Source: an uncultured Oscillospiraceae bacterium (GTDB taxonomy: Bacteria; Bacillota; Clostridia; Oscillospirales; Oscillospiraceae). From it: a stretch of DNA of 64,000 nt. Positions 40,782 to 48,345 of the stretch are shown piece after piece. The position numbers were made by a program, and so were the translations under genes. The stretch is taken from positions 1 to 64,000 of the forward strand of contig CAJUEG010000004.1 of NCBI GenBank assembly GCA_910584835.1. The letters run 5' to 3'. The first letter of the stretch is position 1. Each line of letters begins with the position of its first letter. The notes under the pieces are model-generated. The model searched no databases and was not told where the DNA came from. It saw only the letters and a program-made list of their open reading frames with translations.

Positions 40782-43700
40782 CTATTCACTTCCTCATGGT
40801 TTCTCTTTTCAAAATCTTGATTGGTATATAGGTTTGTGCCAGCTTGGAATTTTTGAATCATATGCAGGCTGTTTCTAAATATAGACAAATTGCTGCCCTC
40901 TATCACGGCCTTTTTCCAGTTAGAATAAAACTGCGGCAAAAAATTTTCCGCCAGTATATTCGTCAGTTCAGGACGCAGAAGTAAATCGACATCTTTGAGT
41001 TGAACCAAAATTAGGGAACGAAGATTATCATAGGTGCTCACATAAGCGTGTAGGGCTTCTACAATATCATCAAACGCCTTTCGAATCTGTTCCGCATACT
41101 TCTGCTGCTTTTCTTCCACAACAGATATCATCTCCGGCACGGCACTGAACAGTGCTATATAGGGCTCTCTTAATTCTAAAAGCTGATTTTTGACCCATTG
41201 TGCCTCCGGAAGTTTGTCGTAAGTCTGTTTATATGGCTTGGATAGCATATAATCGCATACCATGCCCAATCGATACTTTTCAATTGCGCTATAGGGTTGA
41301 CGTAGATTGATGATATCGTTTCTAGAACGTCCGATCCAAACTAGATAATCTACAAGCTCCAGTCCAAAAAGGCTTATTACTGGGATATCCTGGCTCGCTT
41401 CTCTGAACGCATGCGCCAATCTTTCCGAATGACCGTAGAACTCTCCGGGATCTACCTCCAATAAATCGGGTACTACTTTTGCATTGCGTTTTAACAGGTA
41501 CTCCTTCGTTTCTTTCGCCAACTGTGCCGCAACATCCAATTTTGCGCCTTCAAAGCAATGAATTGTATCATCTACAATAGCGCAAATGTACGCTTCATTT
41601 TTCCTAAATGCTTCCAGAATTTGTTCATATAAATCAGGTCCATTTAGGAATTTCCGAATGCCCTCAAGCATAATGCGTCTGTATTTTCCCCATTCAAGAT
41701 GCGCTTCATCGCTCGTTTTAGTATAAATATACTGCTGGATGTTGTTCAAATAAACATCACGCCCACAATCGAATACAATTGGGATTAATCTCTTCGTTAG
41801 GTCATCGGAGACTTGGCGATACTCCTCGTCATTTTCCCGATCCTTTCCTCTGTCCAGCATCTGTGTTAGGACTGCTTCTGAAAAATACAACATTCCGAAT
41901 ATCTGATTGCGCTTATCACGATCCAATGGTGGAACAAAATGGAAAGTTTCGTGGGTAATCACCATGGTATGCCGTAAAAAATCCACCATCGATGCCGAGG
42001 GCATATTAATGCTGATAATCAGTTTCTTTCCAATGCCCTCCCAAATCTTATACATGGATGCCTTAATGTCTGGAATGACATCTATTGTATACAGTGGAAC
42101 CAGCTCCGGCTGCTCGCTGGTGCTATCCAAATGATAAACAATAGACAGCAAGTATTGCTGAAACACATAATATGCGTGAAGAATTAAATCATACTGTCCC
42201 AAATACAGTAGGTGGCAACTGGGCACAACAAAAATAGTGCGTCGGGACTGTGCGATATGTGAAATTACCTGTTTGAAATCGTTAGAGATTTTTTCGATCC
42301 CGGCAAAAAGCATATCAGAGGGCATCAACTCATCATCATTCAAATGCCAATAGATCAGGCTCGCAATATGATCCAGCACAGCAGAAAATTGGTTTGTCAA
42401 CACTCTGGCCCAAGTAGAACTGATGCAATTAGAACAATTGTTGACATAATCCAAATAGAGCAAATCTATTGTATCGCAAAGACCATCTGTTTCCGGAAAG
42501 CAGCTTTTAATGATGCCCCGAATACCTTTCCTATCATATTTGCTGCAAAAAGAATCTTTTGACTCCGCATTTTTGCTGGAGCCAAACACTTTTTCCTGAA
42601 TTCTTCTGAGCGACCCCAGTGGTTCTGTATCCTTGCTGACAACACCAGAATATTCATGCGGCTCCAACACATATTTTTTATAATCGTTTCCCAAATCAAG
42701 ACTTGAATAAAACAAATCTGTTCGACTTTTTAAGACATACTTGGAAAAATCAATATTTTTCCAGTGAAGCTTTCCACCGGAATGAAAGATTCCTGGCCCG
42801 TTTATCGACCGACACACCAAATCTGCAGGAAGACGGATTGTATAATCAAATTCGCCTACAGTAGCATAACTAGTCACATCTCCAGCATTGCATATAGGCC
42901 GCTCTTTCGCCTCTGCATCCTCGCGCAGATACTTCAGTAAATCTTCAAGATACTGTGTAAGCCCATACACAGTATCCTTACCGCCTTTGCTGTCTTCCTC
43001 GCTCTGGAAGACTAAGCGGATTTCGGCCATCCCCTTTATAGAAAAATCATCAGTACTTTTTCCCTTCGCATGGTCTCCTGATTGGCGCTGTGCAATCAGA
43101 GAGCAAGTAGATATAAACGGTGATATGATTCTATTATTGGCATCTTTCAGCCTGAGATATCGGATCAAATCCACCAACTGCAACACTTCGACGTACTGCT
43201 CCGCTGACCAAACAATCACAAGTTCCGACGAAGAAAAGGAACCGTAAACCTCATAGTCAATATCTGCCCCAATTTCTTTTCCTGCATCCTTCAATTTCTC
43301 AATTGAAAACGCAATCTGCTGTTTGATCAGCTCTCGATATAAAGAAATTTCCTCTGAAAATGTCCCTATTTGATGTAGACGTGAATCAAGTCCAATTAGG
43401 GTAAAAACGATAAAGCGGGATTTCCCGGAACCTCCGCCGGAGGCGTCGGCATTATCTTCTTCCTGTTCATAGAAAAGCCGATCTAAAACGCCGTCCTCCC
43501 CATTGTCATCAATTGTGTAAAGCAACACAGACTGACGGGGTCCTAGCCAGCGTTTTGTATATTCATCTATGTTGCGGTATCTGCTGAAACTATCAATTTT
43601 TTCCACACTGATTCGATCAAAGTCTCCGAAGGCAAGGAGGGAATAATTCATTGATCGCTCCTCTTTTGTGAGCGGGGATAGTCCGTCTAAGTAATTATTA

Positions 43701-43789
43701 AAGGATTCACGATGTGTCGCTGGATATGTCGCGTACTCCAAAAAATTTACAATATATCCTAGAACACTTTTGCGCTTCGGCTCGTCCAT
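40778..43789 (-). CDS. 1003-aa protein with gluzincin-like HExxH motif
   Basis: No family recognised over its length. Residues 613-617 read HETFH, a HExxH zinc-protease motif in a hydrophobic helix context (HTMVITHETFHFVPP). Candidate third ligands are Glu638 (YFSEAV, 21 residues on, thermolysin-like spacing) or Glu797 in REASQDI (797-801), which copies the ExxxD pattern of gluzincins. A Gly/Ser loop (ASGGGSGKSR, 116-125) is not a clean Walker A. The C terminus (~880-950) is helical. No signal peptide, so cytoplasmic. Starts 39 nt after the 58-aa gene and is coupled to the FRG gene. Confidence 0.75.
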   Translation of the reverse strand: MDEPKRKSVLGYIVNFLEYATYPATHRESFNNYLDGLSPLTKEERSMNYSLLAFGDFDRISVEKIDSFSRYRNIDEYTKRWLGPRQSVLLYTIDDNGEDGVLDRLFYEQEEDNADASGGGSGKSRFIVFTLIGLDSRLHQIGTFSEEISLYRELIKQQIAFSIEKLKDAGKEIGADIDYEVYGSFSSSELVIVWSAEQYVEVLQLVDLIRYLRLKDANNRIISPFISTCSLIAQRQSGDHAKGKSTDDFSIKGMAEIRLVFQSEEDSKGGKDTVYGLTQYLEDLLKYLREDAEAKERPICNAGDVTSYATVGEFDYTIRLPADLVCRSINGPGIFHSGGKLHWKNIDFSKYVLKSRTDLFYSSLDLGNDYKKYVLEPHEYSGVVSKDTEPLGSLRRIQEKVFGSSKNAESKDSFCSKYDRKGIRGIIKSCFPETDGLCDTIDLLYLDYVNNCSNCISSTWARVLTNQFSAVLDHIASLIYWHLNDDELMPSDMLFAGIEKISNDFKQVISHIAQSRRTIFVVPSCHLLYLGQYDLILHAYYVFQQYLLSIVYHLDSTSEQPELVPLYTIDVIPDIKASMYKIWEGIGKKLIISINMPSASMVDFLRHTMVITHETFHFVPPLDRDKRNQIFGMLYFSEAVLTQMLDRGKDRENDEEYRQVSDDLTKRLIPIVFDCGRDVYLNNIQQYIYTKTSDEAHLEWGKYRRIMLEGIRKFLNGPDLYEQILEAFRKNEAYICAIVDDTIHCFEGAKLDVAAQLAKETKEYLLKRNAKVVPDLLEVDPGEFYGHSERLAHAFREASQDIPVISLFGLELVDYLVWIGRSRNDIINLRQPYSAIEKYRLGMVCDYMLSKPYKQTYDKLPEAQWVKNQLLELREPYIALFSAVPEMISVVEEKQQKYAEQIRKAFDDIVEALHAYVSTYDNLRSLILVQLKDVDLLLRPELTNILAENFLPQFYSNWKKAVIEGSNLSIFRNSLHMIQKFQAGTNLYTNQDFEKRNHEEVNR

Positions 43790-43828
43790 TTTTTCTCACC
43801 CGCCATAAAGCATACGTTTTTATTAAAG

Positions 43829-44005
43829 CTATATGAGCATTTTTCCCGCAGAAGTAATGCCCAAGGTGGTCAGCAATGACGATTTCGATTCGTCTCTTGG
43901 TGCGCCGAATGTGATTAAATGTCTTTCTACAATTACCTGATCGTCTTTGCGCTCAAACTGAGAAAATCTTTCTTCCATTTTTTTCTCTTTGGGGATAGGT
44001 CTCAT
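43829..44005 (-). CDS. 58-aa first protein of the island operon
   Basis: Frame MRPIPKEKKMEERFSQFERK then DDQVIVERHLITFGAPRDES and KSSLLTTLGITSAGKMLI, preceded by GGAG with about 10-nt spacing. N-terminal half charged and helical, C-terminal half Thr/Ser/Gly-rich. It leads the operon with the HExxH and FRG genes. A role as inhibitor, sensor or protease substrate would fit its position, but nothing in the sequence proves it. Confidence 0.6.
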   Translation of the reverse strand: MRPIPKEKKMEERFSQFERKDDQVIVERHLITFGAPRDESKSSLLTTLGITSAGKMLI

Positions 44006-44403
44006 TGTCGTTTCTCTCCATTTCTTTTGTAGTTTATTTTAGCCAGTATATTTTAAGAATCTGTATTCACAGTTTCAAATATCCGTCCAGATGCGTTTTC
44101 CGTGGGCATTTCCAATGGCTCTAATTCGACTATATATTCAACTGCGAAGCCAAATTCTGACTGGCAAATGCAAAACTATAAATATGTTTCTATAATTAGG
44201 GCAACCAAGTGGCAATGTTGGGCTGATAGCCCAAATATCCTCCTCTAAAGCTTCGAAATTTTGTTTAATCTTACTATTTCGAACATGTTAATTATCATAT
44301 CATAAATTATAACTGATTTCAACAGTTTTCTTTTGTACATCTTGTTCCTTGACAATCTGCGTAAAAATACGGTAAGCGTCAAATCAGCCGGTCAAAAAAC
44401 AAA
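44006..44403. other. AT-rich upstream region of the island operon
   Basis: About 400 bp without a gene. It must hold the promoter of the minus-strand operon, but no clear -35/-10 pair with 16-18 nt spacing was found. It contains short A/T runs and a small dyad GGGCTGATAGCCC at 44220-44232. Confidence 0.35.
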
Positions 44404-45165
44404 CCGCAGCGCTGAAGTAAATCAGTACTGCGGCTCATACAAGTTATCTAGTTCGGTAGGACTCAAGGAATTTGCTGGGAGCAGTGGTTCTACCAAACCC
44501 TGCGCAGTACAATTCAGCGTTGGAGCGGTTTTCAAAACCCAGGTCAGATAATGGAAGGGAGCCAGCCCTGATTCTTTGGCTGTCTTCATCAGGCCGCAAA
44601 TCACCGTATTGGCTTGGGTACCCAGTGAGGTATTAACGAAGAGGAAGCTCTTGCGTCCGATTACGAAGGGTTTGATGCTGCACTCTGCCCGGTTGTTGCT
44701 CAGTTCCAGCCGTCCGTCCTCCAGATACCGCAGAAGATAGGGCCATTACTTTTTGAGGAAATGAAAAGCCTTGCCTAACGCGGACTTGGGAGCGGCAGAA
44801 ACGGAATTTGCCCATACCAAAGAGTGCGTCTAAAGCCGGCTTTTCCTCTTTCAGACGCTAGTTTGTCCGCTTCTCTGGAAAGAGGCCCTTGAACCGCTCC
44901 TCCCCGGCGAACAAATATTCCGGTCCGGTGAGCGCCGCCGTGTCCTCTCACTTGTTTGCGGCAGGGCGTTAAGCGTTTCATCGAACTTCCGCTGGGCAAT
45001 GGGTTCAGCAGCCCACCACCCAGATATTTTCTGGTAGCTTATAATAGCCTCGGTAGCCGTCCGCATGGAGATGCCCAGCCCCCAGGCGCTTTGCCGCATA
45101 TTCCGCCTTCCGGTTGGACTGGTATTCGTAGAGCACCCCCTGTTATATTTGATCACTTTCAAGTA
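44404..45165 (-). pseudogene. Decayed IS66-family transposase
   Basis: In three frames the minus strand gives pieces of the IS66 TnpC C-terminal half: QRKFDETLNALPQ, then YLEDGRLELSNNRAECSIKP, FVIGRKSFLFVNTSLGTQAN and TVICGLMKTAKESGLAPFHY followed by LTW. Stops and shifts separate them. The transposase cannot be functional. Whether the island's terminal repeats belonged to it is not certain, since they do not look like the usual IS66 ends. Confidence 0.75.
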
Positions 45166-45172
45166 TAACAAG

Positions 45173-45254
45173 TAATGCCGATATTTTCTGCAACTCTGGC
45201 CTTTTTTGTGGGTCTTTCAAATAATATCGGCATTTCTTATTTCTCGGCATTATT
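45173..45254 (-). repeat. Right terminal inverted repeat of the island
   Basis: 82 bp, inverse partner of 37968-38050. The outer 25 bp (45230-45254) are a perfect match; inner parts share the TATCGGCATT hairpin arm. It abuts codon 11 of the polymerase gene directly. Confidence 0.85.
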
Positions 45255-45287
45255 GAGATCACAGGCGATGTAAACCCTGTCCGGCAT
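45255..45287 (-). pseudogene. First 11 codons of the split Y-family polymerase
   Basis: Minus strand MPDRVYIACDL with GAGGG and 7-nt spacing to the ATG. DinB-type proteins begin with such a strand ending in the metal-binding Asp (here Asp10), followed by KSFYASVE or DAFYASVE. The continuing KSFYASVE is at 37937 and below. The fit of family motif, strand and frame makes the split-gene reading strong. Confidence 0.82.
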
Positions 45288-45326
45288 CAGTCATCCCTCT
45301 TTCTAACATTGATGTGAGCTGATCTC

Positions 45327-45363
45327 AGTATACACCACGGAAAGCGCTTTGTCCATATGTTCG
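45327..45363 (-). promoter_or_regulatory. Polymerase promoter with LexA-like box
   Basis: Minus-strand TGGACA (45350-45355), 17 nt, TATACT (45327-45332). Overlapping the -35 is CGAACATATGGACA (45350-45363); its first ten bases match the Gram-positive LexA consensus CGAACRNRYGTTYC and its right half is degenerate. It implies SOS control of the polymerase before disruption. Confidence 0.55.
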
Positions 45364-45491
45364 AGTGCGGAAATATAATCAAATATTTGTTTCCTACTGC
45401 TGACAGGCTGAATCAGGTCAGGCCGGAGCCCTTTGCCCCAACAGGCATGATTTTGAACCGTCCGGGCAATCTACTGCTGAGGTGATCTTTA

Positions 45492-45644
45492 ATGGACAAG
45501 AAAAAGTCAGAAATCTCACAGCCAGCTCCGGATCAGGCCGAGCGCCCCATCCCGCCGGAGATCTACCCGGTCATTGACAACGACTTGGCGCGGGATAATG
45601 TGGAAAACGATCTGCCTGCCGCCGATTTGCAGGAGCTTCAATAG
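45492..45644 (+). CDS. 50-aa acidic hypothetical protein
   Basis: MDKKKSEISQPAPDQAERPI and then PPEIYPVIDNDLARDNVEND before a short tail LPAADLQELQ; acidic, Pro-rich, probably partly disordered. AGGTGAT lies upstream with about 7-nt spacing. No family recognised. It pairs with the next small gene (52-bp gap), both having GAGGTGAT ribosome sites. Confidence 0.5.
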   Translation: MDKKKSEISQPAPDQAERPIPPEIYPVIDNDLARDNVENDLPAADLQELQ

Positions 45645-45696
45645 GCCGCATACTCTCTGCGCAAACCGCAAACGATATCACCGAGGTGATTCGTCA

Positions 45697-45870
45697 ATGC
45701 AGCACTATTCCGATTTAAACGCCCTGCTGCGCAGCGAGCCGGAGGCTAAGCACTACTTTGACACCCTCCCGGACTACGCCAGGGAACAGATCAGTACCCG
45801 ATCCGACAGCGTCAATTCCTTTGCCAGCTTGAAGGACTATGCCCAGAACCTTCTGCGGGGCGACGATTGA
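45697..45870 (+). CDS. 57-aa hypothetical protein
   Basis: MQHYSDLNALLRSEPEAKHY then FDTLPDYAREQISTRSDSVN, tail SFASLKDYAQNLLRGDD. Soluble, helical, slightly acidic. GAGGTGAT ends 8 nt before the ATG. A recurrent kind of small protein in Clostridia mobile regions in my memory, but no named family. A GC-rich stem with T-run (AAACCCACC...GGTGGGTTTCGTTTT, about 45889-45915) follows and may terminate the pair. Confidence 0.6.
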   Translation: MQHYSDLNALLRSEPEAKHYFDTLPDYAREQISTRSDSVNSFASLKDYAQNLLRGDD

Positions 45871-45985
45871 CACGGCAGATGAAACCCACCCTCACATGGG
45901 GGTGGGTTTCGTTTTACCTTCATTTTGGCTCGGCCATTCCACGCAGAAGGGCTTGCCGGTTTAAATGCTACCAGCTTCAATTTGG

Positions 45986-46032
45986 GATATCTGATCCCAC
46001 TGGATCACGAACCGCTCATCAATCACCTGGTT
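45986..46032. repeat. 47-bp repeat, copy 1
   Basis: Nearly identical (one mismatch) to 48365-48411, the 3' end of the metallophosphatase gene. Here the same reading (NQVIDERFVIQW) ends in QISQIEAGSI instead of QISKIDCN and is fused to the cut end of the SGNH hydrolase gene. It is a displaced gene fragment. Confidence 0.8.
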
Positions 46033-46382
46033 CACTGGGAGCAATTCCAGCCGTCCGCGTGGAGCAGCGCGGACAGAAAACGCTCCATGCGTCCCGCACA
46101 TTCTTCTGCGGATGGGTGGGGGACTTGGAGCAGATCGTTGCTCCCCAGCATGACGGTCAGGATGTCCGCCTCCATGCGGCATAGCGTCTGGACTGTCATA
46201 TCAATCTCCCTGACACGCTGGGGGATCGACCGGCCATTTTCTCCCTCGTTGCAGACCTCCCAGCCATATTCCCTCAGCAGGGCCGGCCAGCGGATGGACT
46301 CCGGATACCGCCCGCCCAAGTAAGAGCGGGGGTCATAGCCATAGGTATTGGAATCTCCATAGCATAAAACGCGGCGGCTCAT
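46032..46382 (-). pseudogene. SGNH/GDSL hydrolase, 3' truncated
   Basis: 116 codons. RVLCYGDSNTYGYDP holds the block I Ser, and VMLGSNDLLQ corresponds to block III with Gly/Asn. The family is normally ~200 aa; the C-terminal Asp-His block is missing, cut where the displaced metallophosphatase end begins (stop at 46032-46034). GGAGGGATCAGTC precedes the start, 14 nt after the phosphatase gene. Likely inactive for lack of the catalytic Asp/His. Confidence 0.75.
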
Positions 46383-46396
46383 GACTGATCCCTCCG

Positions 46397-46963
46397 TCAG
46401 TTCCCCATTTGCAGCTGTTCCAGCAACGCCTTACATCCAGCTGATATATCCCGCCAAGTGGTTTCGAAGTCGTCCGTGTACCATGGATCGGCCACATCGT
46501 CGCCGCAAGCTTCATATCCCTCACTTCCAGCTGACGCCGAAAGCTCGCTCATTCCGCTGCGGCTCCTCTCCCCACAAAGCCTGACGGGCGGCTTTGCGGG
46601 GGCCCCTTCCCGGTGGCCGGTGTAGTCCATCAGCAGATGCATCTTGCCGCCAAAGTCACCGCCGCAAATGCGGTACATATTCCGCAGGTTGGCCCGATCC
46701 ATCCCAATCAGCAGATCGAACGTATCGTAGTCGCTGCTTTTGAGCTGCCGGGCCGTTTTGCCAGCGCAGTCGATCTTGTGCTCCGCCAGCTTGCGCCTCG
46801 CCGGGGGATAGACCGGATTGCCGATCTCCTCTGTGCTGGTGGCGGCGGATTCGATGTGGAACTGCCCGTCCAGTCCGGCCTGCTTCACCAGATCTTTCAT
46901 CACAAACTCGGCCATCGGGCTGCGGCAGATGTTCCCATGGCAGATAAAAAGGATGCTCGTCAT
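46397..46963 (-). CDS. Low-molecular-weight protein tyrosine phosphatase with insertion
   Basis: 188 aa. The P-loop is CHGNICR (Cys8, Arg14) and the general-acid loop DPWYTDDFE. Normally the loop DYTGH leads within a few residues to DVADPWY; here a 37-residue, Arg/Ser/Gly/Pro-rich segment (46502-46612) lies between them. The catalytic residues are intact, so it may still fold. The start at 46963 is chosen because MTSILFICHGN is the family N terminus. Confidence 0.85.
   Translation of the reverse strand: MTSILFICHGNICRSPMAEFVMKDLVKQAGLDGQFHIESAATSTEEIGNPVYPPARRKLAEHKIDCAGKTARQLKSSDYDTFDLLIGMDRANLRNMYRICGGDFGGKMHLLMDYTGHREGAPAKPPVRLCGERSRSGMSELSASAGSEGYEACGDDVADPWYTDDFETTWRDISAGCKALLEQLQMGN
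46502..46612 (-). repeat. 111-bp in-frame palindromic insertion in the phosphatase
   Basis: Exactly 37 codons (reading REGAPAKPPVRLCGERSRSG then MSELSASAGSEGYEACG). The DNA holds a 12-bp hairpin, arms 46570-46581 and 46590-46601 with one mismatch. The length divisible by three, the palindrome and the position in a surface loop recall palindromic elements that insert into genes. Confidence 0.55.
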
Positions 46964-46994
46964 TGCCTGCACACTCCATGAAAAGTTTTTCTCC

Positions 46995-47023
46995 AGTATA
47001 ACACATACCACCCTCAAAGTCGA
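46995..47023 (-). promoter_or_regulatory. Promoter of the phosphatase-SGNH pair
   Basis: Minus-strand TCGACT (47018-47023), 17 nt, TATACT (46995-47000) in GTGTTATACTGG, matching the HAD-operon promoter at 35261-35289 in spacing and in 12 bases around the -10. Confidence 0.55.
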
Positions 47024-47056
47024 GTATGGTATCGGGATGCAGGCATGGGCCGTTGG

Positions 47057-47836
47057 TTACTCAAAGGAAAACGGATTGGGGTCGTGATGCTTCCGAAACA
47101 GCCATGCGTGGTCAAACACATCGGTAAGCTCGATCTTTTTGACTGGGAAAGCGGCTGCCGTCGAATCCTCGCTCTGGATAAACCGCTCCATACAGATACG
47201 ATGAACCAGCCTGCCGTCCGCCAGCTCATAACGGGTCTGATCCAGATAGATCGTGCGTCTGCAGAAGGAACAGGTGCCTACAATAGCTCTGCGTATGCAG
47301 TCCAGTTTCTCTCGGATGGAGTGGATCAACTCAATGCATTCGTTATAAGACAGACAGATGTGCCGTTTATGGGCGCTAATGAAGTCTGTCGTGTATAGAT
47401 GAACCACAGCCTTGGAAACAGTCTGGACAGCATACCGAAACCTGCGCTTTTGTCCCGTCTCATCAAGGCTGGAATAGTCGAACACAGGGAGCCCTTTGGG
47501 GAGCGGCTCATAATCGTACCGTATGCAATCCTCATAGCTGGCTAACCCCTGCCGCGCCAGCTTCTGGAAACACTTCATATGCGCAGCCTGGTCGTTCGCC
47601 ACCAGGCACAGCCTGTCCTTCCGGGTAAAGGGCTGGCCGCAAAAGGGGCAGCACTCCAGGTCGGTATATGTACCGTTGGCCAGAACGGCTTCCAATGTAT
47701 CGGCGAATTGTGCAGCCTCATCCGCCCCCATAAAGTGGGAGTACGAGCGGATGGAGGTTTCACGCCTGCTGACCAGTATAATGTTCAGGCCCCGTTCTGT
47801 TGTAACCACCACTTCGAATGGCTTTCCTGTTTTCAT
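47057..47836 (-). CDS. Two-zinc-finger hypothetical protein
   Basis: 259 aa, no named family. Two similar zinc-finger units: C63-x2-C66 with H86-x2-C89 (CPFCGQPFTRKDRLCL... AHMKC) and C189-x2-C192 with H212-x2-C215 (CSFCRRTIYLDQTRYEL... VHRIC). The N-terminal 60 residues form a likely beta-rich domain (FEVVVTTERGLNIILVSRRE). AAAAGGGGGC precedes the start. Part of the accessory gene run downstream of the recombinases. Confidence 0.65.
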   Translation of the reverse strand: MKTGKPFEVVVTTERGLNIILVSRRETSIRSYSHFMGADEAAQFADTLEAVLANGTYTDLECCPFCGQPFTRKDRLCLVANDQAAHMKCFQKLARQGLASYEDCIRYDYEPLPKGLPVFDYSSLDETGQKRRFRYAVQTVSKAVVHLYTTDFISAHKRHICLSYNECIELIHSIREKLDCIRRAIVGTCSFCRRTIYLDQTRYELADGRLVHRICMERFIQSEDSTAAAFPVKKIELTDVFDHAWLFRKHHDPNPFSFE

Positions 47837-47957
47837 GCGAACAGCCCCCTTTTAATGCTTTTGTAACAGTTGTGCGCGAATTTTTGTAATGAAATCCCTT
47901 TATCATAACACTTGCAAGAGACATCCTTTCTTTTTCATTCTATCCTCCATCCTCAAA

Positions 47958-47986
47958 GGGCCGGAGCGGTGATCCCGCTCCGGCCC
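47958..47986 (-). terminator. Terminator after the 94-aa gene
   Basis: 12- to 13-bp GC-rich stem, arms 47958-47969 and 47974-47986, loop TGAT. U run short on either strand (minus: TTTGAGG; plus: ACTTTT). Confidence 0.5.
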
Positions 47987-48006
47987 ACTTTTGCCCCTGG
48001 TGCTTG

Positions 48007-48291
48007 TCACATCTGCTGATACGGTATCTGGGGAGTGTCCTGCATAGGGGCAGAATCCTCTGCCCCCATACAGGAATCTGCGGGTATCTCCGCATCTGAG
48101 ACTGCTTGGCAGAGACGTTCCTCTGCTTCCACAATTCTGAGGGCATCTTTCAGCTTGTCCTCCAGATGGTTTCCAAAGAAGATGGTAAAGTTTCGCTTGC
48201 TCAGTATGTAACCGCCGTTTTCCAGGCTCACGATAGCACTTAGGGCTTCATGGACAGCAATATGGATGGCTTCCAATTCTTTTTGTGTCAT
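48007..48291 (-). CDS. 94-aa hypothetical protein
   Basis: MTQKELEAIHIAVHEALSAI, then VSLENGGYILSKRNFTIFFG and NHLEDKLKDALRIVEAEERL; the tail is acidic and Cys/Met-containing. Soluble, alpha/beta. AAAGGTGATTTTA supports the ATG at 48291. No family recognised. It follows the metallophosphatase by 54 nt on the recombinase-side transcript. Confidence 0.55.
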   Translation of the reverse strand: MTQKELEAIHIAVHEALSAIVSLENGGYILSKRNFTIFFGNHLEDKLKDALRIVEAEERLCQAVSDAEIPADSCMGAEDSAPMQDTPQIPYQQM

Positions 48292-48345
48292 TAAAATCAC
48301 CTTTCCACTCTGAGTAATTTGATCGGCCCCGTCATCCAGATGGAT

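Larger units (their letters stand above)
37968..45254. mobile_element. 7.3-kb island inserted in the polymerase gene
   Basis: Bounded by 25-bp perfect inverted repeats within 83-bp imperfect ones, and by the two halves of the Y-family polymerase gene. It is visibly AT-richer than the flanks. Contents: decayed ParA gene, a 108-bp inverted repeat, a 153-aa orphan, an operon of 58-aa, 1003-aa and FRG-domain proteins, and a decayed IS66 transposase. No intact transposase or integrase is inside, so it depends on an enzyme elsewhere or is fixed. No target duplication is visible. Confidence 0.75.
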
